DNA of 64,000 nucleotides from Maribacter aquimaris (GCF_014596745.1 NZ_JABTCF010000012.1:62001-126000), one strand, 5' to 3'. Counted from the stretch's first letter, positions 17,817 through 27,002 are shown. Translations and numbers: made by a program. The notes: a model not told the origin generated them from the sequence alone.

Positions 17817-18740
17817 ATGAAAGCTATAAAACTTCACCTTGGATTATTATTGATAGGAATCTTAATGTCTTCTTGTTATACGGAAGTGATACTCGAGGAT
17901 GAATTCATAGAGGAATCCGGTTTTAATACGGCCCAGGTATTGCAATCATTTGACCTTTGGTATATCGATATCAATGAGACGACAGGAAATGGGGAGGTTC
18001 CTTTTCTTCAACGAGCCTTTACCATTTCCTTTGATAATGGCAACGTATATGCGAACAATAATATCGCAGGACTTGGAAAGACCGGAAATGGCTATGGGAT
18101 CCAAATTGGTTATTTTAATGCCTTTCCTGGAACTTTGGAAATAGACCATGATGTTGATGGGCGGTGGTTATTGGATGTGTTTGCAGTCAATGGTAACACA
18201 TTGGAATTGTACGATTCCAACTCTAACACCTCCTATTATTTAAGAGGCTATCAGTTGAACCGTTTCGATTTCGATTTGGTATTTTATGACAACATAAAAT
18301 ATTTATTACAGGAATATGATGTATGGGAGAAAACGTATACCAGTGAAGTAGGGGCATTGAATGAATTTGATAGGGAGAACTTTCTACAGTTTTTTGAGAG
18401 TGGCCAGAATGATGTTTTTAAATCGTCCATTGACCCGATAGGCAGTGCCATAAACAACCTTCAATGGGATTATGAAGGGGATTATACCGTTTATGATGTA
18501 GAAAACGATGAAACGCTTAAAACTTTAAAGTTGGGGTATGATTTCATGGGCAATGATTACTTTGAGTTGTACGTTATTAATGATAGTACCATTGAATTGT
18601 ATCACCCCAGCAGTGGAACGGTGTATAGGTTTAAGGGAAGGGGTTACATTCAATACCTGAAATCCGATAAGACTTTGGACGGGAAGAAACGAAAGAAAAC
18701 GATAAACCCAGTGATGCAGGTGAAACGAAGTAGGGAATAA
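17817..18740 (+). CDS. Conserved lipoprotein of unknown function
   Basis: 307-residue lipoprotein: signal ending LMSSC (Cys20), then CYTEV. The mature part is rich in Asp, Asn, Tyr and Phe and seems to hold two related halves, since FLQRAFTISFDNGNVYANNN with VNGNTLELYDSN in the first half parallels DYTVYDVEN with INDSTIELYHPSSGTVYRF in the second; both halves end in a T-x-E-L-Y strand. A Lys/Arg-rich tail closes the protein. I recognise this as a flavobacterial surface lipoprotein type but know of no function. A GTG at 17808 is an alternative start that would add three residues; the ATG at 17817 is preferred. Downstream lies the hairpin/terminator element B. Confidence 0.75.
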   Translation: MKAIKLHLGLLLIGILMSSCYTEVILEDEFIEESGFNTAQVLQSFDLWYIDINETTGNGEVPFLQRAFTISFDNGNVYANNNIAGLGKTGNGYGIQIGYFNAFPGTLEIDHDVDGRWLLDVFAVNGNTLELYDSNSNTSYYLRGYQLNRFDFDLVFYDNIKYLLQEYDVWEKTYTSEVGALNEFDRENFLQFFESGQNDVFKSSIDPIGSAINNLQWDYEGDYTVYDVENDETLKTLKLGYDFMGNDYFELYVINDSTIELYHPSSGTVYRFKGRGYIQYLKSDKTLDGKKRKKTINPVMQVKRSRE

Positions 18741-18846
18741 TATAATCAACGCTTTAATGCAGTTAATGCGTTGATCAAATAAGGACTTTTTGGTTGGTTA
18801 TTAAGTTAAGAACCGCCCTGATCAAAACGATTGGGGCGTTTTTTTT
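18741..18846 (+). ncRNA. Candidate 3'-UTR/small RNA element B (hairpin, GTTGGTTATT box, terminator)
   Basis: Directly after the lipoprotein stop there is an 8-bp hairpin (ATCAACGC at 18745-18752 with GCGTTGAT at 18768-18775), then TTTTGGTTGGTTATT at about 18790-18803, then an intrinsic terminator with stem 18814-18823/18829-18838, loop AAAAC and eight T residues. The box is shared with elements near 2773 and 47376. It certainly can terminate the lipoprotein transcript; whether a separate small RNA is released is open. Confidence 0.5.
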
Positions 18847-18975
18847 GGGGATACAAAGAAGGGCTAAACACAAATGGAATGCTATAGGGGTCTCTCTTTT
18901 GGATCAATCCGTGCACACCTTTTGGGACTGACCCGTCTATTGGTCTAAGAAATGTACTGATCCATACATCAAGAT

Positions 18976-19824
18976 TCAATGATTCAAGTGCCTCCTTCTG
19001 AATTCTGAAGGATTTTCATCGGTTATCTTCCTAAAGGTGCGATTGAAATAGGATAAACTTTCAAAACCGCAAGCGTAACAGGTTTCACTTATATTTTTTC
19101 CGGTCAAAAGCAATCTTTTTGCTTGACTGATGCGATATTGGTTCAAGAATCCGACAAAAGTGGTTCCTGTTGTCTTTTTGAAATAACGGCAAAATGCAGG
19201 CTTGGTCATATGGCATAAAGTCGCAACCTCATCCAATGATATTTTATCCTGATAGCGCTCATCGATCAGACCATGGATTTTACGAAGGCGGCCTTGCTCC
19301 TTTTTACGGTATTTGTTGATAAAGGGTTTTTTATGGAGCAACTCAAATTCCTTGCTCTGCGAAAGTAGTTTTAGGATGGTGACGACCTGCATAAAGAAAT
19401 CAAAAGGCGATAGGGTGTGGAGCGTTTTCATAAGTTTACCGATTTCGGTTTTTGTACTGCCCGTAAATGCAATGCCATATTTTGAAAGTTCCAAAAGGTG
19501 CTCCAAGGATTGTAGTTCGGATGTTTGCTCAATAAAGTCCGTTTTAAAGGAGGGTTTAATATGCAATACTTCTTTCAAATAGGGGGTTTTTACACCATGA
19601 TCAAAATTCAAATGCGGAATATTTGATCCAATAAGTACCAAATCATTGTTTTTGTAGTGTGATATATGGTCACCTACATGGCGCTTTGCACTGGCTCCCT
19701 CAATATAGACCAATTCAAATTCCGGATGAAAATGCCAGTAATACAGATGGTTCAATTTAGGGTCATGTAGCAACCGGAAGGGACTTTTGGTTGGCTGGTC
19801 GAAGGTTTCTAGTTGGATTTTCAT
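18976..19824 (-). CDS. AraC family transcriptional regulator
   Basis: 282-residue regulator. The N-terminal half is a cupin-like sensor domain (YYWHFHPEFELVYI, then NDLVLIGSNIPHL), the C-terminal ~100 residues are the paired helix-turn-helix AraC domain (ISLDEVATLCHMTKPAFCRYFKK and ISETCYACGFESLSYFNRTFRK). It is divergently transcribed from the PhyH dioxygenase gene 142 bases away, the common arrangement for a regulator and its target. The inducer cannot be told from sequence. Confidence 0.93.
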   Translation of the reverse strand: MKIQLETFDQPTKSPFRLLHDPKLNHLYYWHFHPEFELVYIEGASAKRHVGDHISHYKNNDLVLIGSNIPHLNFDHGVKTPYLKEVLHIKPSFKTDFIEQTSELQSLEHLLELSKYGIAFTGSTKTEIGKLMKTLHTLSPFDFFMQVVTILKLLSQSKEFELLHKKPFINKYRKKEQGRLRKIHGLIDERYQDKISLDEVATLCHMTKPAFCRYFKKTTGTTFVGFLNQYRISQAKRLLLTGKNISETCYACGFESLSYFNRTFRKITDENPSEFRRRHLNH

Positions 19825-19965
19825 ACGTAATAGACAACAAAATTATCCTAATATGGATATAAATGGAGTTTAATTATCAATATAGTTCAAATATAGATCA
19901 ATATCAAGGTAGATTAATGCCGTTTCGTTAAATAGTTTTACCCTATTATTTCTAAATCCTTTATC

Positions 19966-20940
19966 ATGAAGAATACCCAAGCAAAATTTGGAAGGGCCAA
20001 TAAGGGCCATGAGGATATTCCTGGAAATCCATCCATGGCAACCAGTAGTAACATAAAATTAAATGACCGATCCAATGGAAGACCGTTAAGGGTTTTGAGC
20101 GAAGCCGATTGGGATTTCTGGATGCATAATGGGTATGTAATTATTAAAAATGCCGTTCCCAGGGAACAAGTTCAAAAAACCGCTGAATTTCTATGGGAAT
20201 TTGAAGAGAAGGAACCAGGCGACCCAAATTCTTGGTATCCTCCACCAAGGGCAGAAATGAAAATGAAAGAGCTTACTGGTACGGGAATGGTAGAGGTATA
20301 TAATCATCAGCATTTATGGAACAATAGGCAAATGCCACGGGTTTATGATGCGTTTGTGGATATATGGGGCACCGAAAAATTATGGGTAACGATCGATCGG
20401 GCCAATTTAAATTTTCCGAATAGGCCCGGTCATGAACAAAAAGGCTTCATACATTGGGATTACGACCCAGAGACCCGACCACAGAATGTACAGGGGGTTT
20501 TGGCGTTGGCCGACCAGACCGATGACCAAATGGGAGGTTTTCAGTGTATACCATGGCTTTATAGAAATTATGAAACTTGGAAATCGACACAACCTAAGGA
20601 CAGGGATCATTTTCAACCTGATATTAATGGTCTCGAAGACAAAATCGTAAAGGTGAAACTAAAAGCCGGTGATTTATTGGTTTTCCATAGTGCACAGCCA
20701 CATGGCATTCGGCCGAACAGGTCAAAGGATAAAGTACGCATGGCCCAATATATTTCTATGATGCCGGCAGAAGAGGATAATAGGGAATTAAGACAATGGC
20801 GTATGATGTCCTGGAAGAACCGAATTGCTCCTGAGGGATATGCTTTTCCGGGGGATCCCAGAAATTGGGAACAAACGAAATACGATACAGCCAATTTATC
20901 CCCTCTTGGTGAAAAATTGTTGGGATTAAAGTCTTGGTAA
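19966..20940 (+). CDS. Phytanoyl-CoA dioxygenase (PhyH) family protein
   Basis: 324-residue Fe(II)/2-oxoglutarate-dependent oxygenase. The iron triad is visible: His and Asp in FIHWDYDPE and the distal His in SAQPHGIRPNRSK, whose Arg would bind 2-oxoglutarate. The family hydroxylates diverse small molecules; in Bacteroidota and Planctomycetes such genes beside AraC regulators are thought to act in sugar or secondary-metabolite breakdown, but the substrate is unknown. No signal peptide, so cytoplasmic. Divergent from its probable regulator. Confidence 0.88.
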   Translation: MKNTQAKFGRANKGHEDIPGNPSMATSSNIKLNDRSNGRPLRVLSEADWDFWMHNGYVIIKNAVPREQVQKTAEFLWEFEEKEPGDPNSWYPPPRAEMKMKELTGTGMVEVYNHQHLWNNRQMPRVYDAFVDIWGTEKLWVTIDRANLNFPNRPGHEQKGFIHWDYDPETRPQNVQGVLALADQTDDQMGGFQCIPWLYRNYETWKSTQPKDRDHFQPDINGLEDKIVKVKLKAGDLLVFHSAQPHGIRPNRSKDKVRMAQYISMMPAEEDNRELRQWRMMSWKNRIAPEGYAFPGDPRNWEQTKYDTANLSPLGEKLLGLKSW

Positions 20941-20993
20941 GTTGTTAAATCCTTAATAATTTCGTGTTTTAAGGTCATCCCAACTATTAGCAC

Positions 20994-21001
20994 TATTTTT
21001 G
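20994..21001 (+). promoter_or_regulatory. Candidate -7 box for the SulP gene
   Basis: TATTTTTG, an exact TAnnTTTG, 19 bases before the ATG at 21021 and within the gap after the PhyH gene, suggesting independent transcription. Confidence 0.42.
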
Positions 21002-21020
21002 CGCCCTTTAATTATAGGGT

Positions 21021-22598
21021 ATGAGGAAGTATTTGAATATATTCGATTTTAAACAGAAAGTAGATTATAAAACAGAGATCTTATCAGGTCTTACGGTGGC
21101 CTTGGCTTTGGTGCCTGAGGCAATTGCTTTTGCTTTGATTCCTGGGTTCTCTCCTTTAACGGGTTTGTATGCTGCCTTTGTTTTGGCCTTGGTGACTTCT
21201 ATCCTTGGAGGTAGGCCAGGTATGATATCGGGGGCTACTGGGGCTGTTGCCGTTATTTTCATTGGGTTGATCTTAGAACTCAAAAATACATTTCCGGGTA
21301 TCGAACCAGAGACTATTTTACATTATGTTTTTGCGACGGTGATCATTGCTGGAGTATTACAGGTAATTGCTGGGTTTTTGCGTTTGGGTAAATTTATTCG
21401 ATTGGTACCCCACCCCGTAATGTTCGGATTTGTAAACGGTCTTGCGATTATCATATTTATGGCCCAGTTCCCGAATTTCTATCAAAAAGGAACGGATGAT
21501 CTTTTAACAGGTGCTTCCATGTATACCATGTTGGGGCTAACCTTTTTGACAATGTTGATCATTTGGGGGGTTCCAAAATTGACAAAGGCCATTCCTTCTT
21601 CCTTATTGGCCATTGTAGTGGTTTCAGCAATCGTAATTGGCTTTAATGTTGATACGCTTACCGTAGCGGACACCATGAAAGAGGGACAAACCATTCAAGG
21701 TGGTTTTCCACCATTATCCATTCCGAATATACCATTCACTTTGGAAACCTTGAAAATCATTTTCCCATTTTCCTTGATTGTAGCGGTCGTAGGATTAACA
21801 GAAAGTTTACTTACCCTGAATATCATCGATGAAATAACCGAAACACGTGGTAGTGGTAACAAGGAGTGTGTTGCCCAAGGAACGGCTAACATCCTTTCCG
21901 GATTTTTGTCGGGCATGGGTGGTTGCGCTATGATCGGTCAGAGTTTGATCAACACTTCTTCGGGAGCACGTGCAAGATTGTCGGGAATTACCGCTGCTGT
22001 CATGTTGTTGGTTTTTATAATGTTTGGATCTAGCCTTATCGAGCGTTTGCCTATGGCGGCTTTGGTCGGACTTATGTTCATGGTAGCTATCGGTACATTT
22101 GAATGGGCAAGTTTCAAGACCTTTCGAAAAATGCCCAATTCCGATGTTATTGTGATGGTCTTGGTAACCTTGATTACAGCCGTTACGCATAATTTGGCCG
22201 TCGCCGTATTATTTGGAGTAGTCATTTCCGCATTGGCGTATTCTTGGGAAAATGCAAAACGTATCCGGGCTAGGAAATATGTCGATGAGCAAGGGATTAA
22301 GCATTACGAGATTTATGGTCCGCTATTCTTTGCCTCTACTACGTTGTTCAATGAAAAATTCGATGTTCAAAATGATCCTGAAGAAGTCATCATTGATTTT
22401 CGGGAGAGCCGTATTGTGGATATGTCCGGTATTGAAGCTTTGAATAAACTTACCGAACGCTATGCCAAAGCAGGGAAGAAAATCCATTTAAAACATTTAA
22501 GCAAAGATTGTATTCTACTTTTGGAAAATGCGTATGATATTATCGATGTGAATGTATTGGAAGATCCAACATATAAGGTAGCTGTTGACAAGGTATAA
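21021..22598 (+). CDS. SulP family inorganic anion transporter with STAS domain
   Basis: 525-residue inner-membrane transporter. About a dozen membrane segments fill residues 20-405, beginning with the SulP signature region ALVPEAIAFALIPGFSPLTGLYAAF; a cytoplasmic STAS domain occupies about residues 430-520 (EEVIIDFRESRIVDMSGIEAL). SulP proteins carry sulfate, bicarbonate or other anions, often with Na+ or H+; the substrate cannot be told. No carbonic anhydrase gene is adjacent, which would have favoured bicarbonate. It is convergent with the cytochrome c gene. Confidence 0.92.
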   Translation: MRKYLNIFDFKQKVDYKTEILSGLTVALALVPEAIAFALIPGFSPLTGLYAAFVLALVTSILGGRPGMISGATGAVAVIFIGLILELKNTFPGIEPETILHYVFATVIIAGVLQVIAGFLRLGKFIRLVPHPVMFGFVNGLAIIIFMAQFPNFYQKGTDDLLTGASMYTMLGLTFLTMLIIWGVPKLTKAIPSSLLAIVVVSAIVIGFNVDTLTVADTMKEGQTIQGGFPPLSIPNIPFTLETLKIIFPFSLIVAVVGLTESLLTLNIIDEITETRGSGNKECVAQGTANILSGFLSGMGGCAMIGQSLINTSSGARARLSGITAAVMLLVFIMFGSSLIERLPMAALVGLMFMVAIGTFEWASFKTFRKMPNSDVIVMVLVTLITAVTHNLAVAVLFGVVISALAYSWENAKRIRARKYVDEQGIKHYEIYGPLFFASTTLFNEKFDVQNDPEEVIIDFRESRIVDMSGIEALNKLTERYAKAGKKIHLKHLSKDCILLLENAYDIIDVNVLEDPTYKVAVDKV

Positions 22599-22603
22599 AA
22601 GAA

Positions 22604-22638
22604 TGGTGATACCTTTTCCTATGGATAGGGTAACACCA
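22604..22638. terminator. Stem-loop between convergent genes, possible terminator
   Basis: TGGTG at 22604-22608 pairs with CACCA at 22634-22638, with further pairing inside (CCTAT/ATAGG). It lies between the SulP and cytochrome c genes. There is no T-run, so intrinsic termination is uncertain. Confidence 0.3.
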
Positions 22639-22662
22639 CTGGAAACTTGTTATGGGCAACGC

Positions 22663-23142
22663 TTAAAGTGTACGCAAATACTCCGCAATAGCTCTTGCGT
22701 CATCCTTACTTAGGTTTTGGTTCAGCATTATGGAATTATTGTATTCTTTCAAGAGGGCTTTTGCGATAGGATCTTCTTTAAGCATACCATCGGGGTTTAA
22801 GATCATATTCATCACCCATTCAGGACTTCTCTTATTATAAAGGCCCTTCATGGCAGGTCCGATCATTCGTTGTTCGGCCATATGACAGGCAACACAAATG
22901 GTCGAATAGAGCTTTTCTCCTTTGGCGGCCAATTCGGTATCTATTTCCGTACCGAATTCGACCGAGGTAATTGGTCCAACCCCTTTGTTGTTTAAATCAA
23001 CGGGAACTTCCCCAGTGGTTTTTTCCGCTTTGATTTCTTTTTTGGCGCGGTTCATTTCAAAACCACCTTTCTTCTCCTCTTTTTTTTCGCCACAGCCAAT
23101 AATAAGGCTTCCAACAGCCAAGACAGTAAGTATTTTCTTCAT
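22663..23142 (-). CDS. Monoheme c-type cytochrome lipoprotein
   Basis: 159-residue exported electron carrier. The signal ends LIIGC (Cys17), giving a membrane-anchored lipoprotein, followed by a Lys/Glu-rich linker (residues 18-45). The heme site CVACH is at Cys83-Cys86-His87. The C-terminal part (ILNPDGMLKEDP, NSIMLNQNLSKDDARAIAEYLRTL) resembles class I cytochromes, with a Met in the latter stretch the probable sixth ligand. It would act at the outer face of the inner membrane. Redox partners are not encoded nearby. Confidence 0.9.
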   Translation of the reverse strand: MKKILTVLAVGSLIIGCGEKKEEKKGGFEMNRAKKEIKAEKTTGEVPVDLNNKGVGPITSVEFGTEIDTELAAKGEKLYSTICVACHMAEQRMIGPAMKGLYNKRSPEWVMNMILNPDGMLKEDPIAKALLKEYNNSIMLNQNLSKDDARAIAEYLRTL

Positions 23143-23217
23143 ATTGTTCTATTAAGCTGGGGGTAACCTGACAGCTATCGATTTTCAATTTACTAAGATA
23201 AGGTTTAGTGGTGAAAT

Positions 23218-24177
23218 TTATAAGTCAGCAAAGAATTTTAGGGCTCTTTTTTCGGTATATGTGGTATTCTGACTTCCGTAAAAACCTACATGTCCACCCG
23301 AGTTTGGAATCTCTAAAAAAATCGAGTTGTTTTCTTCCGCTTCCTTGTAGGGATAACAGTTAGGGCCTAAAAAAGAATCGTTCTTGGCGTTGATAATGAG
23401 TGTGGCAATATCAATCCCAGGCAAGAACTGTAACGAACTACATGTTTTGTAATAGTCGAGAGCATCTTTGAAACCGTGTGCCCTGCTTGTGTAAATATCA
23501 TCAAAATCTTTGAGGGTTTTGATATTGGCAATATCGGCATCTGATATTTTTGAAGGAAATACTTTTTGTTTCAGTCTCAATTTGGCAATTAAATGATCTT
23601 TGAAACGTTGGCTGTAGAGATAATTTTTTGGAAGCAATAATTGTTTTAGTGAACTATGTAGGTCACATGGGGCAGAGACTGCCACGACCCCCTTTATCTG
23701 TTTGGGTAGGTCTCGACCCTCCCCAATATATTTAAGTGCCAGGTTTCCGCCTAAGCTAAAACCCTTGATAAAGATTTTGCCATAGGTGTTTTTTTTCAAA
23801 AGATGTTGTACAACGGCATCCAAATCTTCCGTGGCTCCAGAATGATAGGAGCGATACAAGGTGTTGGTCACCCCGCTACATCCCCTATAATTAACGGCGC
23901 AAACATCATAACCTTGGGCGCTGGCCAATTTGGCACTTCCTGTGATATAGGGTCTTTGGGCACTACCCTCTAGCCCATGAAGCAAGATGAGTACTTTGCG
24001 GCTCGGTTGCAGGGAATATGTCCAGTCCAAATCCAAAAAATCCTGATCGGGAAGCACGATTCGTTCCCGTTCTTGATGTACTCCGGAAACCGTTCGTATA
24101 ACGCCGGAGTATACGGTGGAGAAATGTCCGTTTTTAAAAAGTAATGGAGGGTTGTATTCCGATGCGATTATGGGCAT
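23218..24177 (-). CDS. Alpha/beta hydrolase, YheT family
   Basis: 319-residue hydrolase of the COG0429 (YheT) group. Oxyanion segment LLHGLEGSAQRPYI, nucleophile elbow GFSLGGN (Ser about residue 140), acid in NAKNDSFLGP and catalytic His in PNSGGHVGF all appear in order. Relatives are esterases of unknown natural substrate. The gene follows the nitronate monooxygenase on the same strand with a 26-base gap, so both may share a transcript. No signal peptide. Confidence 0.9.
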   Translation of the reverse strand: MPIIASEYNPPLLFKNGHFSTVYSGVIRTVSGVHQERERIVLPDQDFLDLDWTYSLQPSRKVLILLHGLEGSAQRPYITGSAKLASAQGYDVCAVNYRGCSGVTNTLYRSYHSGATEDLDAVVQHLLKKNTYGKIFIKGFSLGGNLALKYIGEGRDLPKQIKGVVAVSAPCDLHSSLKQLLLPKNYLYSQRFKDHLIAKLRLKQKVFPSKISDADIANIKTLKDFDDIYTSRAHGFKDALDYYKTCSSLQFLPGIDIATLIINAKNDSFLGPNCYPYKEAEENNSIFLEIPNSGGHVGFYGSQNTTYTEKRALKFFADL

Positions 24178-24203
24178 GTTGTTGTATGATAGGATTATTC
24201 TTT

Positions 24204-25178
24204 TTATTTGGGAAAGGTGTCCAATACTTTTATCTGTTCCTCTATGGCAGTCTTAAATTCTATTTTTAGATTGTCGACCAATTTGGCAACGGGTACGACA
24301 TTTTCTATGGTTGCTACCCCTTGGCCTGCGGACCATATTGTCTTCCAGGCCTTGGCCTCGGTATCCAGTTCTTTTCCAAAATCTATTTTCCTATCTTTTT
24401 TCAAATCTTCCTCCGTGATGCCAGCCGCCTTGAGGCTGGCCCCCAGGAAGTTGGCGTGTACCCCGGAAATAGAGGCCGTATATACCACGTCACTGGCCCC
24501 GGATTCAATGATCATATTTTTGTACTCATCCGTAGCCTTACTTTCCTCAACATTGATGAAACGGGTACCCATATAGGCCAAATCGGCACCCATTTGAAGG
24601 GCCGAGGCAATATCCCTTCCTGTAGTTATACAACCGGAAAGAATAATGGTTTTGTTATAGAATTTTTTGATTTCCGCCACTAAGGTCATGGGATTTATGG
24701 TCCCTGCATGGCCACCTGCCCCGGCTGCGACTAAAATGAGTCCGTCAACACCGGCCTCTGCAGCTTTTTGGGCGTGTCTTTTTTTAATGACATCGTGGAA
24801 TACCAGTCCACCATAACTATGAATGGCATCCACGACTTGCGAAACCGCACCAAGAGAGGTGATGATCAGAGGTACCTTATGTTTGACACAAAGTTTTATA
24901 TCGGCTTCTAACCGTGGGTTGGTCGGGTGTACGATAAGGTTGACCCCAAAAGGAGCCGCCTTTTTCCCACTTTCTTTCTCAAAAGCCTCCAATGCACTTT
25001 TTATCTCTTTCAACCATTCCTCAAAACCCTCACTAGTGCGCTGGTTTAAGGCGGGAAAAGTGCCCACAATGCCATTTTTGCAACATTCGATTACCAATTT
25101 CGGTCCAGAGATTAGGAACATTGGAGCTGCAATTACGGGTAAGGAAAGGTTTTTGATGAAGGGTGCTGAGGTACTCAT
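24204..25178 (-). CDS. Nitronate monooxygenase family flavoprotein
   Basis: 324-residue FMN-dependent TIM-barrel enzyme (2-nitropropane dioxygenase-like). Features are the N-terminal PVIAAPMFLISGPKLV, the FMN phosphate region GAGGHAGTINP and ALQMGADLAYMGTRFINVEES, all typical of the family. Members oxidise nitronates such as propionate-3-nitronate or reduce quinones with NADH; the exact reaction is uncertain. Cytoplasmic. The YheT hydrolase follows 26 bases downstream. Confidence 0.9.
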   Translation of the reverse strand: MSTSAPFIKNLSLPVIAAPMFLISGPKLVIECCKNGIVGTFPALNQRTSEGFEEWLKEIKSALEAFEKESGKKAAPFGVNLIVHPTNPRLEADIKLCVKHKVPLIITSLGAVSQVVDAIHSYGGLVFHDVIKKRHAQKAAEAGVDGLILVAAGAGGHAGTINPMTLVAEIKKFYNKTIILSGCITTGRDIASALQMGADLAYMGTRFINVEESKATDEYKNMIIESGASDVVYTASISGVHANFLGASLKAAGITEEDLKKDRKIDFGKELDTEAKAWKTIWSAGQGVATIENVVPVAKLVDNLKIEFKTAIEEQIKVLDTFPK

Positions 25179-25251
25179 AACTTTAGTTTTAAAGTTTTAA
25201 AAGTAGGAATTATTTTTTGGGATTGTTATCTGCAGTTTTCCAAAACTATGG

Positions 25252-25259
25252 TATTTTTG
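25252..25259 (+). promoter_or_regulatory. Candidate -7 box for the thioesterase gene
   Basis: TATTTTTG, exact TAnnTTTG. A transcript starting about seven bases later would leave only a few leader bases before the ATG at 25272 but a normal ~33-base leader before the ATG at 25299, favouring the latter start. Confidence 0.42.
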
Positions 25260-25298
25260 TGATTCTTATGCATGCATAATAAAATAATTCATAAAAGA

Positions 25299-25775
25299 AT
25301 GTTTCTAAAAGAGTTTGAAGTTCGTTGGAGTGATGTAGATGCCAATCGCCATTTAGCCAATTCGGCCTATATTAATTTTATGAGCCATACCCGTATGGCC
25401 TTTTTATTGGATTTGGGCTTTGGTCATGAGGTTATGGTCAAAAACAGGATAGGCCCTGTGGTTTTTTATGAGCACATGTACTATTTCAAAGAGCTCTTTC
25501 CAGGTAAGCCGGTTAGGGTTTCATTGGAGGTAATGGGGATGAGTGAGGACGGTTGTTTCTTTGAATTCCATCATAATTTTTACGACAGTAAGGGTAAGAA
25601 TGTTGCCCATTGCGAAATGATGGGTGCTTGGATCAGTTTGGAAACAAGGCAGCTTACACCATTGTCCAAAGAATTATTGTCACGTTTTGACCAGATAGAA
25701 AGACCGGAAGGCTTTCGTGTCCTAACGAAGGAAGATACCCGTAAGTTTGCTAAAAAGCCTAAGGATTTGGTTTAG
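25299..25775 (+). CDS. Acyl-CoA thioesterase, hot-dog (4HBT) family
   Basis: 158-residue cytoplasmic hot-dog protein starting MFLKEFEVRWSDVDANRHLAN, the standard opening of the 4-hydroxybenzoyl-CoA thioesterase/YbgC-like family, with the catalytic Asp in the DVDANRH loop. A helix (NSAYINFMSHTRMAFLLDLG) and the central strands follow. It probably hydrolyses acyl-CoA or acyl-ACP, substrate unknown. An ATG at 25272 would add nine residues; the -7 box position and family alignment favour 25299. The 3' end overlaps the convergent EamA gene by 17 bases. Confidence 0.85.
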   Translation: MFLKEFEVRWSDVDANRHLANSAYINFMSHTRMAFLLDLGFGHEVMVKNRIGPVVFYEHMYYFKELFPGKPVRVSLEVMGMSEDGCFFEFHHNFYDSKGKNVAHCEMMGAWISLETRQLTPLSKELLSRFDQIERPEGFRVLTKEDTRKFAKKPKDLV

Positions 25776-26652
25776 TTTTTCGACTCGATAAATACACTCC
25801 CAAGAAAACCAATAAGGCGGCAAGAATCTTCGTGGCGGTTAGGACATCCTTACCAACGGCAATGGCGAAGAGGATGCCTATTAGTGGTTGTACATAGACA
25901 AAAGCACTTAAGGTAGATGCTTTTAGTTGGGTGAGTGCAAAAATATTGAACAGGTACGTGCAGAATGTGGTTCCCAGGATTACAAAGGCAATTCGCCAAA
26001 TAATATCAAAGGGTAAAAGGGACCATTCTATCGCTATAAGTTCATGGTACCCCAATGGCAGACAAATAAGGATTCCCATTGAAAACATCCATTTCATAAA
26101 GGTGAAAGGGTGGTATTTTGAAATCAGGATTTTAGCCAGTATCAAATAGGTTCCATAGAAAAAGGAATTCAACAGGATCAAAAAATTACCCATTGGGATA
26201 TTTGGGGCATCTTGCCGTAGTTCGGTTCCGAACAGTATTAAGCCCATGGCCCCAAGAAGTCCGACGAATATCCCAAATACTTTTCTGCCCGATATTTTTT
26301 CCTTGATAAGAATGGCCGAAAGGATCAAAACGATAATAGGCGTGGTGGTAATTAAAACAGCACTGTTTATTGGTGTCGAAAGGGATAATCCTTTAAAGAA
26401 AACCAACATGTTCAATCCCATTCCGAAAATGGCGCAAACAACGATTCGTAAGTAATCCTTCTTTTCTATTTTCTCCTTGGGGCCAAAAAGCGAGGCACCC
26501 CAAAACAATGCAGCGGCACCAATGACCCTTAATACGACAAAACCATAGGCCCCGACATAATTGGGCATTACCCCTTTGGCTATGGTGTGGTTTATTCCAT
26601 AGATGATAGTGGCCCCAATGGCGGCTAAAATGGCTAAAGTACGTTTACTCAA
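25759..26652 (-). CDS. EamA/DMT-superfamily transporter
   Basis: 297-residue inner-membrane protein with ten membrane segments arranged as two EamA repeats (residues about 5-138 and 150-290). The motifs NHTIAKGVMPNYVG, VLRVIGAAALFWG and SAFVYVQPLIGILFAI are typical of drug/metabolite exporters of the EamA group; the exported metabolite cannot be told. Its start overlaps the stop of the ArsC-like gene by four bases (ATGA), so the two are one transcription unit. Confidence 0.92.
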   Translation of the reverse strand: MSKRTLAILAAIGATIIYGINHTIAKGVMPNYVGAYGFVVLRVIGAAALFWGASLFGPKEKIEKKDYLRIVVCAIFGMGLNMLVFFKGLSLSTPINSAVLITTTPIIVLILSAILIKEKISGRKVFGIFVGLLGAMGLILFGTELRQDAPNIPMGNFLILLNSFFYGTYLILAKILISKYHPFTFMKWMFSMGILICLPLGYHELIAIEWSLLPFDIIWRIAFVILGTTFCTYLFNIFALTQLKASTLSAFVYVQPLIGILFAIAVGKDVLTATKILAALLVFLGVYLSSRKTKPNP

Positions 26653-27002
26653 GGATGTATGGTTTCTTTTGCGGTTTCGACCACTTTTTTGCTGTTTCCC
26701 ACAAAGATTTTGTCATTGAAAATGATCACTGGGCGCTTTAAAAAAGTATAGTGTTCAAGAATCAATGTTTTATAATCCTCTTCGCTGAGGCTTTTTTGGG
26801 CCAATCCCTTTTCTTTATAAAGTCGTGCCCTTTTGCTGAAAAGGGATTCATAACTACCGGCCAATTTATACATTTCCTCTATTTGGGAAAGGGTTATGGG
26901 TGCTGTTTTAATATCCTGTAATTTAAAATCATCCAACGGATTCAAGTCGTTCAAAATCCTTCTACAGGTATCACAGGTACTTAGGTAGTATATTTTTTTC
27001 AT
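26649..27002 (-). CDS. ArsC/Spx-like reductase family protein
   Basis: 117-residue thioredoxin-fold protein with the family opening MKKIYYLSTCDTCRRIL; Cys10 and Cys13 form a CxxC pair. The mid-part QIEEMYKLAGSYESLFSKRARLYKE and the C-terminal FLKRPVIIFNDKIFVGN match ArsC/YffB-type proteins. Arsenate reduction is not demonstrated for this subgroup and no other ars genes are near, so a thiol/redox or Spx-like role is equally possible. Start at 27002 is chosen; an upstream in-frame ATG (27059) would add an unrelated leader. Confidence 0.85.
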   Translation of the reverse strand: MKKIYYLSTCDTCRRILNDLNPLDDFKLQDIKTAPITLSQIEEMYKLAGSYESLFSKRARLYKEKGLAQKSLSEEDYKTLILEHYTFLKRPVIIFNDKIFVGNSKKVVETAKETIHP

